A stretch of 64,000 nt of DNA from Clostridium pasteurianum (GTDB taxonomy: Bacteria > Bacillota > Clostridia > Clostridiales > Clostridiaceae): NCBI RefSeq assembly GCF_001705235.1, contig NZ_MCGV01000001.1:4220181-4284180 (forward strand), given 5' to 3'. The translations under genes and the position numbers were made by a program. The notes under the pieces were generated by a model that was not told the DNA's origin, searched no databases, and saw nothing but the letters and a program-made list of their open reading frames with translations. Within the stretch, counting starts at the first letter, position 1. Each line of letters opens with the position of its first letter. Below are positions 24,594 through 33,472 of this stretch, in pieces.

Positions 24594-26636
24594 ATGAATA
24601 AAAATTTAGTAATTGCTTTAGCTGGTAATCCAAACTGTGGTAAAACTAGCTTGTTTAATGAACTTACAGGGTCAAGGCAGCATGTAGGTAACTGGCCTGG
24701 TGTTACAGTTGAGAAGAAAGAGGGAAAATTAAAGTTTCAAAGTAGAGATATAACGGTAGTTGATCTGCCAGGGACGTACAGCTTAGGCGCATATTCAGAA
24801 GATGAAGTTGTAGCCCGTGATTTTATACTTAAGGAAAAACCGGATGTGGTTATAAATGTTGTGGATTCCTGCAATCTTGAAAGAAATTTATATCTCACTA
24901 TGCAGATTCTTGAAACTGGGGCTAAGGTCGTTTTAGCACTAAACATGATGGATGAAGCTAAAAATAAGAACATAGAAATAGATGTTAAAAAGTTATCATC
25001 AGCTATTGGAATTCCAGCAGTTCCAACAGTAGCACCAAAGAAACAGGGAATAGATGAACTTATAAGTGCAGCAGTTAAACTTGGAGATTCTTCTAGTAAT
25101 GATTTATATAAAATTAATTATGGCTCTGAAGTTGAAAAAGAGATTAAAAAAATTGAGGACGCCTTTTCAGAAAGTGCTGTGGCACTCGAGTATCCAACTT
25201 CATGGACAGCATTAAAGCTTATAGAAAATGATGAATATGTAAATAAGTATGTAAGTGAAAAAGTAGAAACTAATGATGTAAAAAATAAAGTTTATAATAG
25301 TATAGAAACACTTACTAAGTCTATTGGTTATGAGCCAGATGCTTTTATAATTGATAAGAGATATGAAAAAATAAGCAATATAGTTAAAAGCAGTGTGAAA
25401 AAAGATGTTGTTATTAAAGAGACTGTTTCGGATAAAATAGATAAAGTGATAACTAATAAATGGCTTGGAATACCAATATTTGCAATTATAATGTTTGGAG
25501 TTTATCAGATTTCCATAGGTTTAGGTAATGGAAAACTTGCGGATTTAGTTAATGATTTAATAGGACAGCTTGGAACTAATGTGGATTTTACACTTCAGCA
25601 AATGGGAGCACCACAGCTTTTAGGTGATTTTGTACGTGATGGTATTTTTGGTGGTGTCGGTTCAGTTCTTGGATTTTTCCCTATGATTCTCATAATGTTC
25701 TTTTTCATTTCACTTCTTGAAGACAGCGGATACATGGCAAGAGCAGCATACGTAATGGACAGACTTATGCATGCAGTTGGACTTCATGGTAAAACAGCAG
25801 TATCACTTATAATTGGATCAGGCTGTAATGTTGCGGGAATAATGTCAGCAAGAACACTTGAAAATAAAAAGGATAGAATGATAGCTATTTTAATAAGTCC
25901 TTTTATGTCGTGTCCGGCAAGGCTTGAAATTTATGGATTATTTATTGGAGCATTCTTTGCAAATAAAAAAATAGGTATATTCAGTGAAGGTGGACTTATA
26001 GTATTTATACTTTATGCTTTAGGTATTATGGTTGCAATATTAATGGGTAAATTTCTCAGCTCAAAAGTATTTAAAGGCGAAAATTCTTATTTTGTTATGG
26101 AGCTACCTCCTTATCGTATACCAACGCTTAAAGGAATTTTAATTCACATGTGGGAAAAATCAAGTCACTTCTTAAAGAAGGCAGGAACAGTTATTTTAGT
26201 TGTGTGTATAGTTGTCTGGGTACTTACTAATTTACCAGCAGGAGCAGCACAGGATAAAACAATATTAGCAAGGCTTGGAGCATTAATAGCACCTATATTT
26301 AAACCAGCAGGCTTTGGAACATGGCAGGCAGGAGTTGCACTTATAACAGGATTTGCAGCTAAGGAAGCTGTTGTTGGTACTTTTGGAACAATTTACGGTG
26401 TTGACGAAGGAGTACATCTTTTCCATGCAATACAAAATACATTTACTCCACTTACAGCAATGTCATTTATGGTAATGTGTCTTTTATATGTTCCATGCGT
26501 TGCAACTATAGGAGCAATAAAGAGTGAAACTAACTCAAGCAAATGGGCATGGGGAGCAGTAGCATATACCTGTGCAATTGGATGGATATGTGCAGTAATA
26601 GTATATCAGGTAGGAAGACTTATGGGATTTGTTTAA
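24594..26636 (+). CDS. feoB: ferrous iron transporter FeoB
   Basis: 680 residues. N-terminal G domain with G1 GNPNCGKTS (11-19), G3 VDLPGTYSLG (about 57-66) and G4 NMMD, then a helical GDI-like spacer (about 170-285). The membrane part has the two Gate motifs, including IIGSGCNVAGIMSARTLENKKDR. FeoB imports Fe2+ under anoxic conditions. It lies behind two feoA genes and overlaps the upstream extension of the FeoC-like frame. GGAGGG site. Confidence 0.96.
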   Translation: MNKNLVIALAGNPNCGKTSLFNELTGSRQHVGNWPGVTVEKKEGKLKFQSRDITVVDLPGTYSLGAYSEDEVVARDFILKEKPDVVINVVDSCNLERNLYLTMQILETGAKVVLALNMMDEAKNKNIEIDVKKLSSAIGIPAVPTVAPKKQGIDELISAAVKLGDSSSNDLYKINYGSEVEKEIKKIEDAFSESAVALEYPTSWTALKLIENDEYVNKYVSEKVETNDVKNKVYNSIETLTKSIGYEPDAFIIDKRYEKISNIVKSSVKKDVVIKETVSDKIDKVITNKWLGIPIFAIIMFGVYQISIGLGNGKLADLVNDLIGQLGTNVDFTLQQMGAPQLLGDFVRDGIFGGVGSVLGFFPMILIMFFFISLLEDSGYMARAAYVMDRLMHAVGLHGKTAVSLIIGSGCNVAGIMSARTLENKKDRMIAILISPFMSCPARLEIYGLFIGAFFANKKIGIFSEGGLIVFILYALGIMVAILMGKFLSSKVFKGENSYFVMELPPYRIPTLKGILIHMWEKSSHFLKKAGTVILVVCIVVWVLTNLPAGAAQDKTILARLGALIAPIFKPAGFGTWQAGVALITGFAAKEAVVGTFGTIYGVDEGVHLFHAIQNTFTPLTAMSFMVMCLLYVPCVATIGAIKSETNSSKWAWGAVAYTCAIGWICAVIVYQVGRLMGFV

Positions 26637-26652
26637 GGAAAGGATGATTTTT

Positions 26653-26925
26653 ATGATGATGAAAATTTTAAAAAGACTTTCAGAGGGTGGTTTGTACTCA
26701 AACAAAAAAATGGCTAAAGAACTTGGAATAGATGAAAGTATGGTAGAGCAAATGATATCTCAACTTGAAAGACTTGGTTATATAGTTAAAGATAATATGA
26801 ATGCTTCATCAGGCTGTGACTGCGGAAGCTGCAATTCTAAAAAAAGAAGAAGTTGCTGTAGTGGTAAAAATAATGTAAACATAGATTTGTGGAAACTTAC
26901 TGAAAAAGGTAGGGCAGCTGTATAA
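26653..26925 (+). CDS. FeoC-like winged-helix protein with cysteine cluster
   Basis: About 90 residues from ATG 26653 (AAGGAAAGG site; an in-frame start at 26629 would overlap feoB and lacks a site). A short winged helix (MAKELGIDESMVEQMISQLE) is followed by a Cys-rich loop SGCDCGSC...RSCC (Cys 55, 57, 60, 68, 69) and WKLTEKGRA. FeoC proteins modulate FeoB and may sense iron or oxygen through such cysteines. The position right after feoB supports this. Confidence 0.8.
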   Translation: MMMKILKRLSEGGLYSNKKMAKELGIDESMVEQMISQLERLGYIVKDNMNASSGCDCGSCNSKKRRSCCSGKNNVNIDLWKLTEKGRAAV

Positions 26926-26941
26926 TATTACAGCCTTCATT

Positions 26942-26960
26942 GAGAATGATAATCAACAAG
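26942..26960 (+). promoter_or_regulatory. second Fur-box-like site inside the feo operon
   Basis: GAGAATGATAATCAACAAG matches the 19-bp Fur consensus at 14 positions, including an intact GAATGATAATCA core. It lies 17 bp after the FeoC-like gene and just before the DUF2325 gene, suggesting a separately repressible internal promoter. Confidence 0.55.
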
Positions 26961-26975
26961 TAAAGGAGGATGCAA

Positions 26976-27254
26976 ATGAGTGTTTTAGTTGTTGGAGGAG
27001 ATAAAATTGGAAATATCGAAGACAAATTAGCTCAAAATGGATTCTCTGATGTATTTCATATAACAGGAAGAAAACGTGGAGATAGAAAAATAAAAATACC
27101 AAATCAAATAGATTTAGTTTTGGTTTTAGTGGATTATGTAGAGCATCCACTTATGAATATTATAAAAAAAGAAACAAGAAGACAAGGGATAAAGCTTGTT
27201 TTTTCTAAACGGGCTTGGTCACATATAAAAAATAAAATAAATCAGGAGGATTAA
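26976..27254 (+). CDS. DUF2325 domain protein
   Basis: 92 residues if started at ATG 26976, which sits 6 nt after AAGGAGG; the ATG at 26970 abuts the site. The product SVLVVGGDKIGNIEDKL, HITGRKR and VLVLVDYVEHPLMNIIKKE fits the DUF2325 family, small Rossmann-like proteins found in metal-related operons of anaerobes. Biochemical role unknown. Downstream of a Fur-like site and followed by flavodoxin after 4 bp, so it is part of the iron-starvation response. Confidence 0.85.
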   Translation: MSVLVVGGDKIGNIEDKLAQNGFSDVFHITGRKRGDRKIKIPNQIDLVLVLVDYVEHPLMNIIKKETRRQGIKLVFSKRAWSHIKNKINQED

Positions 27255-27258
27255 AATC

Positions 27259-27687
27259 ATGAAAAAAATATCAATAATTTATTGGAGTGGTACAGGAAAT
27301 ACGGAAGCTATGGCAAAAGGAATAAAAGATGGAGCAGAGGGACAAAATACAGTTGTAAAACTTATTAGCGTAGGTGATGCATCAATTGAGGATGTATCAG
27401 ATGCTGATTTAATAGCTTTTGGTTGCCCCGCTATGGGTGCTGAACAGCTTGAGGAATCTCAAATGGAACCATTTATAGAATCTGCTTCTGAGGCTGTTAA
27501 AGGAAAGAATATTGTTTTATTTGGCTCATACGGTTGGGGCGGCGGTGATTGGATGACTAACTGGGAAAAACAAATGGAGGGTTTTGGAGCAAATCTTGTT
27601 CAGGAAAGCCTGATAATAAATAATGAACCAGATGACAGCAGTATAGAAAATTGCCAGAAGTTAGGTGCGACATTATCAGAAAAATAA
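27259..27687 (+). CDS. flavodoxin
   Basis: 142 residues. FMN phosphate loop YWSGTGNTEAMA (about 8-19), aromatic-loop region GCPAMGAEQLEE and GSYGWGGGDWM (about 89-99). Flavodoxins replace ferredoxin as low-potential electron carriers when iron is scarce, matching the place in a Fur-controlled operon. GGAGG site before ATG 27259. Confidence 0.95.
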   Translation: MKKISIIYWSGTGNTEAMAKGIKDGAEGQNTVVKLISVGDASIEDVSDADLIAFGCPAMGAEQLEESQMEPFIESASEAVKGKNIVLFGSYGWGGGDWMTNWEKQMEGFGANLVQESLIINNEPDDSSIENCQKLGATLSEK

Positions 27688-27718
27688 GATTTTAATAATA
27701 ATATAGGGAGGCTATTTT

Positions 27719-28327
27719 GTGAGTAGGGAACAAGTAACTAAATTTTTTAATATTGTTAATGAGTATGATGATTTTGAATACTTATTGTATATAATAATAT
27801 GTAATTGTGGACCAACTTTAAAGAAACAAAAAATAGCCTCTCTAGTTACTTTTAGTAATGATAAAAGAAAATTAAATTTAATATGGAATAAATATAAGGA
27901 TAGATTAAGAAAGAAGCTAGGTGTCAGTTTCTTTGAATTACGTAGGGATAAAAGAAATATAGTGGTATTATTTTACAACTATGAGATGATGGAAATACAT
28001 ATAAAGGATAAGCAAAATATTGTCTTTTTAAATAGGTTTGGGTATAAAAGTGAAATGAATGTTAATCAGTGTTTATGCCATTTGAAAAGAAGATTTGAAA
28101 AAATATGTCCACATGAAATTGGAGTATTTTTAGGATATCCCATAGAGGATGTAATATCTTTTATGGATTGTAATGATACAGAGTGCAAAATGGTAGGATA
28201 TTGGAAAGTTTATCATAATGTAGAGAAAGCTAAAGTGATTTTTAATAATTATGATTCAATAAAGGAAAGTATAATTGAACTTATTCTTAAGGGATATAAG
28301 CCTACTGAATTGATGTCATTATGTTGA
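27719..28327 (+). CDS. DUF3793 family protein
   Basis: 202 residues starting GTG 27719 behind AGGGAGG. It resembles DUF3793 proteins, which in clostridia accompany flavodoxin and iron genes: ICNCGPTLKKQKIASLVTF, HLKRRFEKICPHEIGVFLGY and VGYWKVYHNVEKAK. The conserved cysteines (in CNCGPT, CLCHL and KICPHE) could bind a cofactor. Reaction unknown. Probably the last gene of the iron operon; a terminator follows. Confidence 0.85.
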   Translation: MSREQVTKFFNIVNEYDDFEYLLYIIICNCGPTLKKQKIASLVTFSNDKRKLNLIWNKYKDRLRKKLGVSFFELRRDKRNIVVLFYNYEMMEIHIKDKQNIVFLNRFGYKSEMNVNQCLCHLKRRFEKICPHEIGVFLGYPIEDVISFMDCNDTECKMVGYWKVYHNVEKAKVIFNNYDSIKESIIELILKGYKPTELMSLC

Positions 28328-28659
28328 TGAGTATAAGTATTAAAAATTTAGAGAGTTTAAATAGAAAACATAAAAATTGAGTAGATAAGTGAAGCTTCTG
28401 AGGATTTCCCTTGGGAGCTTTTGTATTTATACAGAACGAAATATATGCAATTAGCAATATAGAATAGGTCAATTTCTATATGAAAAATAAGGCTATAATG
28501 ATAGGATTTGTAGTATAATAAAAGCAACTTAATTAACTATCATTTTGATTTGATATATGATAAGAAATCAAACAATGTTTTATATTATAAATAAGGTTTA
28601 TATGATTTAAATAAACAGAATACATAAATTTAAAATTAAAAAGACGGGTGTAGATATAA
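28328..28659. other. spacer before the defence island
   Basis: About 330 bp holding the terminator at 28392 and the presumed promoter of the ATPase gene at 28660. Very AT-rich; nothing else recognised. Confidence 0.4.
28392..28425 (+). terminator. terminator of the iron operon
   Basis: AAGCTTCTGAGG pairs with CCTTGGGAGCTT (12 bp with several G-U pairs), followed by TTGTATTTAT. Confidence 0.6.
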
Positions 28660-30795
28660 ATGGAACTTATATATTTATATGTGGAAAAATTCAATGGAAT
28701 ATTAAAAAAGCAAGAAATTAATTTTTCGCCAAATTTTGATGTGAAGATTGAAAATAAAAGATTGATTGTAAATAAGAAACCATCTTATATGGACAAGCTA
28801 TATCCTAAAAGTATGAAGAATATTACAATGCTACTTGGTAAGAATGGTTCTGGAAAAACGACATTGTTAGATATACTTGGCATGAACTGGGATGACAGAT
28901 GTCGTGAATCAATAAAGAGAAAAGGTAGAACTAGAAGTGAGGTTATTGATAGCTATTTTATACTTTATCATATTCAATCAAATTATTTTGGAATTGAAAT
29001 AATGGATGATATGGAACCAGGAGATAAAATAACAAAGTTGTTTAAAAATAGTTTAACAAATTTCAATTTTTATAAAATGAGGGATCCATTTTATAAAATT
29101 CCTATGGGATTAGTGATTAAAAAAAATAATAATAATTTTGATGTTATAAAGCACTTTTTTAATAAAAGTCAATTGTTTGAAGATGAAATAAGTGATCAGA
29201 TAAAAGTAAATTATATATCAAATAAGTATAGTGGACGAATAGATATAAGAAGTATGTATATAGGCAAGGGTGAAGAAAATTATGAAGATGATGATTATTT
29301 AGGAAAACGAAGATATTATGTATATCCTAGTACAGAGAGGGAGTATAGATATCTTAATAATATTAATAATACCAGTGAGCTTCATTTTTGTGGCAATTCG
29401 GCAATTATTCACATTTCACCAAATATTGATTATGGTTTAGATATTGAAAATAGGAATAAGGAAATGGAAAAGTGGATTGCGAACTTAGAAAACATTTTAT
29501 ACATAGATAAATCAGAAAGAATAAATTTTTTGCACTTGGTTAAGAAAAAGCAGCCAAATAAGAAAATCGAATTAGAAAACAATAAAAAAATATTTCACAA
29601 AAGAATATTTATATTAGATGTGTTATCTAGTTATATTATATACCAGTTTATAAAAGGAATTTGTGATATGATAGATAATGATAGAGAAAAAAATAACAAT
29701 AATGGAATTAATATTAATTTTTCAAATAATAAGCATATTGAATTTTTAAATAATCTTAAAAAGAAGGAATATGTACAATCTAATTCTAATTTTATTTTTG
29801 GAAAGTTATCAAATAAAAGAAATGAGTATGAAAATTTAATTAATGTAATCAATTATTATAAAACAGATAAAACGTTAGAAGATTATGATAAATTAATTTG
29901 TATAAGTAGATATTTATATTCAAGAATGGAAAGTAAAATTGGATTAGGTACAAATAGTAAATATCAAGAGTCAATTGAAGAATTTTTAAATTCTTTAAAT
30001 TTTTTGGATGAAGCGTATTTTAATAAAAATGAAATATTAATTGATTGTAAATCAAAGATAGATGAAGTAGTTGTGAAAGTACTTAGAGTGTATGATTTTT
30101 ATTTTAAAAGTGAATATAGTGATCTTAATACTAGATTTAATATTAGCATTTCTAATTTGTCGGAGGGTGAGAAAAATTTTTTGGACTTAATATCTAAACT
30201 TTTTGATATAGTAATACAAGCTAAAGAAAATCAGTTGATACTAATTTTATTGGATGAGCCTGATCAAAGTTTACATCCAGAATGGAGTAGAAGATTTATT
30301 AAACTTTTGTGTGATGAAATAAAGAAATATGAGAATAGAAATATTCAAATAGTGTTATCAACACACTCACCATTTATGGCAACAGATATTATGTCAGATC
30401 ACATTTATTGTTTAGAAAATGTGAAGAATGAAATTAATATATGCTCAATGAATAATAAGAAAGATGAAATTTACAACACTTTTGGTGCAAATATTTATGA
30501 AATCTTAAAAGATAGCTTTATTTTAGAAAGAACAATAGGAGAGTTTGCATACAATAAAATACTTGATTTAATTAAGGAACTTAATAATAAGAAAGCAGGA
30601 AATAGTAATATGGACTATGAAAAGTTTTTAATTAATTCGATAGGTGAACTGCCATTAAGAAAAAAATTGCAGTATATGTATATTGAAAATAGAGAAAATC
30701 AATTAAAAAATAATTTATTGGATTTAATAAAGAGAGAAACTAGTGAAGAAAAACTTAACAGAATAAGGGAAATCTTGAATGGTGATAAATTATGA
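28660..30795 (+). CDS. Septu-like (PtuA-type) AAA ATPase
   Basis: 711 residues. Walker A GKNGSGKTTLLD (60-71), ABC-type signature LSEGEKNF (about 499-506), Walker B LILLDEPDQSLHPEW (about 528-542) and switch STHSP (about 567), separated by a long helical insertion typical of RecF/SMC/OLD-like anti-phage ATPases. It overlaps an HNH nuclease gene by ATGA. ATPase plus HNH is the Septu defence architecture (PtuA/PtuB). Both proteins are longer than classical Septu components, so this may be a variant. The gene is markedly AT- and Lys/Asn-rich compared with the cbi genes, consistent with acquisition. Confidence 0.75.
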   Translation: MELIYLYVEKFNGILKKQEINFSPNFDVKIENKRLIVNKKPSYMDKLYPKSMKNITMLLGKNGSGKTTLLDILGMNWDDRCRESIKRKGRTRSEVIDSYFILYHIQSNYFGIEIMDDMEPGDKITKLFKNSLTNFNFYKMRDPFYKIPMGLVIKKNNNNFDVIKHFFNKSQLFEDEISDQIKVNYISNKYSGRIDIRSMYIGKGEENYEDDDYLGKRRYYVYPSTEREYRYLNNINNTSELHFCGNSAIIHISPNIDYGLDIENRNKEMEKWIANLENILYIDKSERINFLHLVKKKQPNKKIELENNKKIFHKRIFILDVLSSYIIYQFIKGICDMIDNDREKNNNNGININFSNNKHIEFLNNLKKKEYVQSNSNFIFGKLSNKRNEYENLINVINYYKTDKTLEDYDKLICISRYLYSRMESKIGLGTNSKYQESIEEFLNSLNFLDEAYFNKNEILIDCKSKIDEVVVKVLRVYDFYFKSEYSDLNTRFNISISNLSEGEKNFLDLISKLFDIVIQAKENQLILILLDEPDQSLHPEWSRRFIKLLCDEIKKYENRNIQIVLSTHSPFMATDIMSDHIYCLENVKNEINICSMNNKKDEIYNTFGANIYEILKDSFILERTIGEFAYNKILDLIKELNNKKAGNSNMDYEKFLINSIGELPLRKKLQYMYIENRENQLKNNLLDLIKRETSEEKLNRIREILNGDKL

Positions 30796-31769
30796 TAAGT
30801 ATTAAATTAAAAAATAAAAAAGAAAATATTGAAAAGATATTTTGGGATTGGTTTTATAAATATCATTTAAAAGAATTTTTAGAGATCCTAAGTAATGATG
30901 TTGTTTTGCAAAACCTTATATTTGGACATGAAGGAAAATATTTGATTTGGGAAAATGATATTTATAAATATAAAAAAAATGATTATGCAGTTTTAAAAAA
31001 GTTTTTCTTTTCATCACCAGAAGAGCATTTTAAATATTGCAAAAAAATGAAAAAGAAAAATATGAAAATAAACAATGATTCAGAAACGTTTTTTTACCAC
31101 AGATATGAGAATTTTAGAAAAACACAAATACCTAAAATAATTGAAATATTAGGTATTCATACGTGCCCGTATTGTAATAGAAATTTTATAGATGTATATT
31201 ACGATAAAAAATCTACAAAGCCAAATAAATTTAATGGGGATATAGATCATTACTTTCCCAAATCTAAGTATAGCTATTTAGCATTATGCCTTTATAATCT
31301 TATACCTTCATGTAAGACATGCAATCATGAGAAAGCAGACCTAGATAAAATAAATTTTCAGCCATTTCATCCATATATGGATGATGATAGCACTTATCGA
31401 TTTAAAACTGATTTTGACTTAGAATCAGAGATAACTGATTTCGATTACTTATATGGATTATCTGAAAAATTTAATATTAAAATATCTGATTATCTTGGTG
31501 GAAATAAAGCAAATAGTATAGAAGAATCAATATCTACATTTCATTTAGATGATAAGTACAAGAATATGACTTTATTTGCAAAAAACATAATCAGAAAAGC
31601 ATATATTTATAATAATGATTATCTTAAGGATTTTATTAGCCAGTGTAAAAATATATTAACCAAAGAAGAAGTAATCAAGATTTTGTTTGATTACGATGGA
31701 GAAAATTTTTTGGATAAGCCTTTGTCAAAATTTAAATCTGATTTGATGAAGGAATTCGACGTTATATAA
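30792..31769 (+). CDS. Septu-like (PtuB-type) HNH endonuclease
   Basis: 325 residues. The HNH core is flanked by zinc-binding cysteines: CPYCNRNF (125-132), DIDHYFPKSKYSYLAL (150-165; catalytic His in DHYFPKS) and CKTCNHEKAD (174-183). The N-terminal 120 residues are helical and basic; the C-terminal part (about 190-325) is helical with no known domain. It is translationally coupled to the ATPase gene by ATGA. In Septu the nuclease is activated by or with the ATPase during phage infection. No toxin, retron or methylase gene is adjacent. Confidence 0.8.
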   Translation: MISIKLKNKKENIEKIFWDWFYKYHLKEFLEILSNDVVLQNLIFGHEGKYLIWENDIYKYKKNDYAVLKKFFFSSPEEHFKYCKKMKKKNMKINNDSETFFYHRYENFRKTQIPKIIEILGIHTCPYCNRNFIDVYYDKKSTKPNKFNGDIDHYFPKSKYSYLALCLYNLIPSCKTCNHEKADLDKINFQPFHPYMDDDSTYRFKTDFDLESEITDFDYLYGLSEKFNIKISDYLGGNKANSIEESISTFHLDDKYKNMTLFAKNIIRKAYIYNNDYLKDFISQCKNILTKEEVIKILFDYDGENFLDKPLSKFKSDLMKEFDVI

Positions 31770-31936
31770 TAAAAATAGGAATGAATTATAGATTATAAAG
31801 AATACTGTTGATGGAGATGAACTGATTGCCAATAGATATTATTAGGAAGTTAATATATTCGTACGCTGAGTGCGGTGGTACAATAAAGTTGTAACAGCTC
31901 AACCTAATAGAATCTATTAAGAATAAAGTAATGGTT

Positions 31937-32288
31937 ATGAAAAGAAAGTTTATGAGGAAGAATTTAAAACAAAAATTATACACTTTCATATTGAAAAATG
32001 CCAAACAGACCATGTAGTAAACAAAGATGATGAAAAAAGAGAATCATTTCCTGAAAAAACGGCGATATCTTTTGCAAAAGAAATTTAAATTATCACTGAA
32101 TGTATACTATAATTTTCTAAAAAACAGGAAGTCTACTCATTATGCTTGAAAGCAAAAAATTCATGATAAAATCAAAAAAAATTTATCATGAAACCAAGAG
32201 AAAACTTGGCCGCTGCAATATGATTATTTTCTTAAAACGTAAAGGTATTTCATGAAGCAAGATTACAGTAAATAAATGTATTAATTAG
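31937..32288 (+). pseudogene. decayed IS3-family transposase (orfA and orfB fragments)
   Basis: Two readable pieces. Near 31937, after one frameshift, MKRKVYEEEFKTKIIHFH looks like the start of an IS3 orfA. At about 32150-32288, SKKIYHETKRKLGR and IIFLKRKGIS then SKITVNKC look like the orfB region that normally reads IYHESK-RYGAPKI with RKGI-S. Stops and frameshifts interrupt both and most of the element is missing. No terminal inverted repeats were found. It lies between the defence pair and the toxin-antitoxin remnant. Confidence 0.6.
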
Positions 32289-32365
32289 TATATATAAACA
32301 TTAATAATTTTTGTATACAGAAAGATGGATATCAATTAATCTAGAAATTATAGGAGGGATAGTTT

Positions 32366-32623
32366 ATGCCAGAGATAAGACCAAGTTCAGATTTAAGAAA
32401 TAAATACAGCGAAATATCAGATTTCTGTCATAAATATAAAGAGCCAGTCTATATAACCCAAAATGGTCAGGAGGATTTAGCTGTTATGAGCATTGAAACT
32501 TATGAAAAACTTGTTGGTAAATTTGAATTGCATAAATTGCTTGATGAAGGTTTAGATGCAATGGAAAAGAAAAAAGTTAAACCTTTTAAGGAGGCACTGT
32601 CTGATATAGAAAAGGACTTATAA
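32366..32623 (+). CDS. Phd/YefM-family antitoxin
   Basis: 85 residues, AGGAGGG site. N-terminal DNA-binding fold IRPSSDLRNKYSEISDFCHK, then PVYITQNGQEDLAVMSIETYEKL as in prevent-host-death antitoxins, and a helical C-terminal tail for toxin wrapping (about 50-85). Such proteins repress their own promoter and neutralise a RelE/ParE-type toxin encoded next to them. Here only a fragment of a toxin gene follows, so this is an orphan antitoxin. Confidence 0.88.
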   Translation: MPEIRPSSDLRNKYSEISDFCHKYKEPVYITQNGQEDLAVMSIETYEKLVGKFELHKLLDEGLDAMEKKKVKPFKEALSDIEKDL

Positions 32624-32626
32624 AAT

Positions 32627-32695
32627 GAGGTTAATGAAACAGTTGCAATTGTTAGAATATTATATGGAAGACGTAATTGGATGTGTTTATTATAA
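32627..32695 (+). pseudogene. 3' stub of a RelE/ParE-type toxin gene
   Basis: Directly after the antitoxin stop a 22-codon frame reads EVNETVAIVRILYGRRNW and ends at TAA 32693. This matches the C-terminal strand and basic end of RelE/ParE toxins (V-x-I-x-R-x-x-Y-G-R-R). About 70 codons are missing, so the toxin is inactive. Confidence 0.6.
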
Positions 32696-32836
32696 ATTAT
32701 GTTATTAGCACATGCAGCTAGAATACAGAATTCCAAACTTGGGGACTGTCTTTAATTAAATGAAAAATGTATAGAAATTAATAATAAGAATTTGTCTAAA
32801 ATTTTGCATGTTTATGCAAAATTTTTAAAAAATGAT

Positions 32837-32865
32837 TTGACAACCTGTTAAATTAGTAATACAAT
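32837..32865 (+). promoter_or_regulatory. promoter of the tandem T-box leader
   Basis: TTGACA (32837-32842), 17-bp spacer, TACAAT (32860-32865). It lies about 25 bp before stem I of the first T-box. Confidence 0.8.
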
Positions 32866-32889
32866 TAACACATAAAATTGAATTTGATT

Positions 32890-33101
32890 TAAAGACTATG
32901 ACAGGAATCAAGTAAATATATAGTATTCACAGAGAGTGATGTTTGCTGGAAATTCACATATTTATATATTGAAAACTCATCCTCGAGTTATTAGCTGAAA
33001 TATTAGTAAGCTAAATCGGTTAGATCCGTTATTTATTTAAGAAAAAATTTGGATGGTACCGCGGTAGTATTCTCGCTCCAAGAGAATACTACCGCTTTTT
33101 T
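32890..33101 (+). ncRNA. T-box riboswitch 1 (predicted Leu, CUC)
   Basis: Stem I holds AGAGAGTG (about 32931), an AGUA/GAA loop-E pair (32911 and 32971) and the specifier CTC at 32976-32978 followed by A. The T-box proper TGGTACCGCGG is at 33054-33064. The terminator stem GCGGTAGTATTCTC/GAGAATACTACCGC (33061-33095) is followed by six T. Uncharged tRNA pairing at the specifier and T-box should favour read-through. ACU (Thr) is the alternative reading of the specifier. Confidence 0.9.
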
Positions 33102-33185
33102 ATATTTTATTGGAAATTTGTTTAAATTGTAGGTCACTTTATTTAGTCTGAAATTTCTAATTATTTCAAAAATTAATATTTAAAA

Positions 33186-33390
33186 GATTATGATAGGGAC
33201 AAGTAAATATAAATATATTTTAAAGAGAGTGCGCATGGTGAAAAAGCATATTTATATTATATTGAAACTCACCCTTAAATTGCAATCTGAAATTAGTAAG
33301 ATTATGCCGGTAGAGCCGTTAAACTATTTAAGTAATAAATTTGGGTGGTACCGCGGTAGACCTTTCGCCCCAGGGAGAGGTCTATTTTTT
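33186..33390 (+). ncRNA. T-box riboswitch 2 (predicted Leu, CUC)
   Basis: Second complete T-box: AGAGAGTG (about 33223), CAAGTA opposite GAAACTCA with specifier CTC at 33268-33270, T-box TGGTACCGCGG (33346-33356) and terminator TAGACCTTTC/GAGAGGTCTA (33357-33384) with six T. It lies in series with T-box 1 and 83 bp before the transporter start, so both must read through for expression. Confidence 0.9.
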
Positions 33391-33472
33391 ATGTTCAATT
33401 CTAGAAAATAATTTTTACTGGCCAGTGAAATTATATATTAAATTAATTTTATCTATTGATGGAGGTATTTTT

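Noticed and set aside
32976-33270. ACU (Thr) as specifier codon of the T-boxes
   Set aside because: Possible by one-base shift, but CUC followed by A fits the loop-E and purine rule in both leaders; kept as the alternative.
33190-33411. 73-codon frame running through T-box 2
   Set aside because: Lies entirely in a clear T-box riboswitch with conserved structure; no ribosome site.
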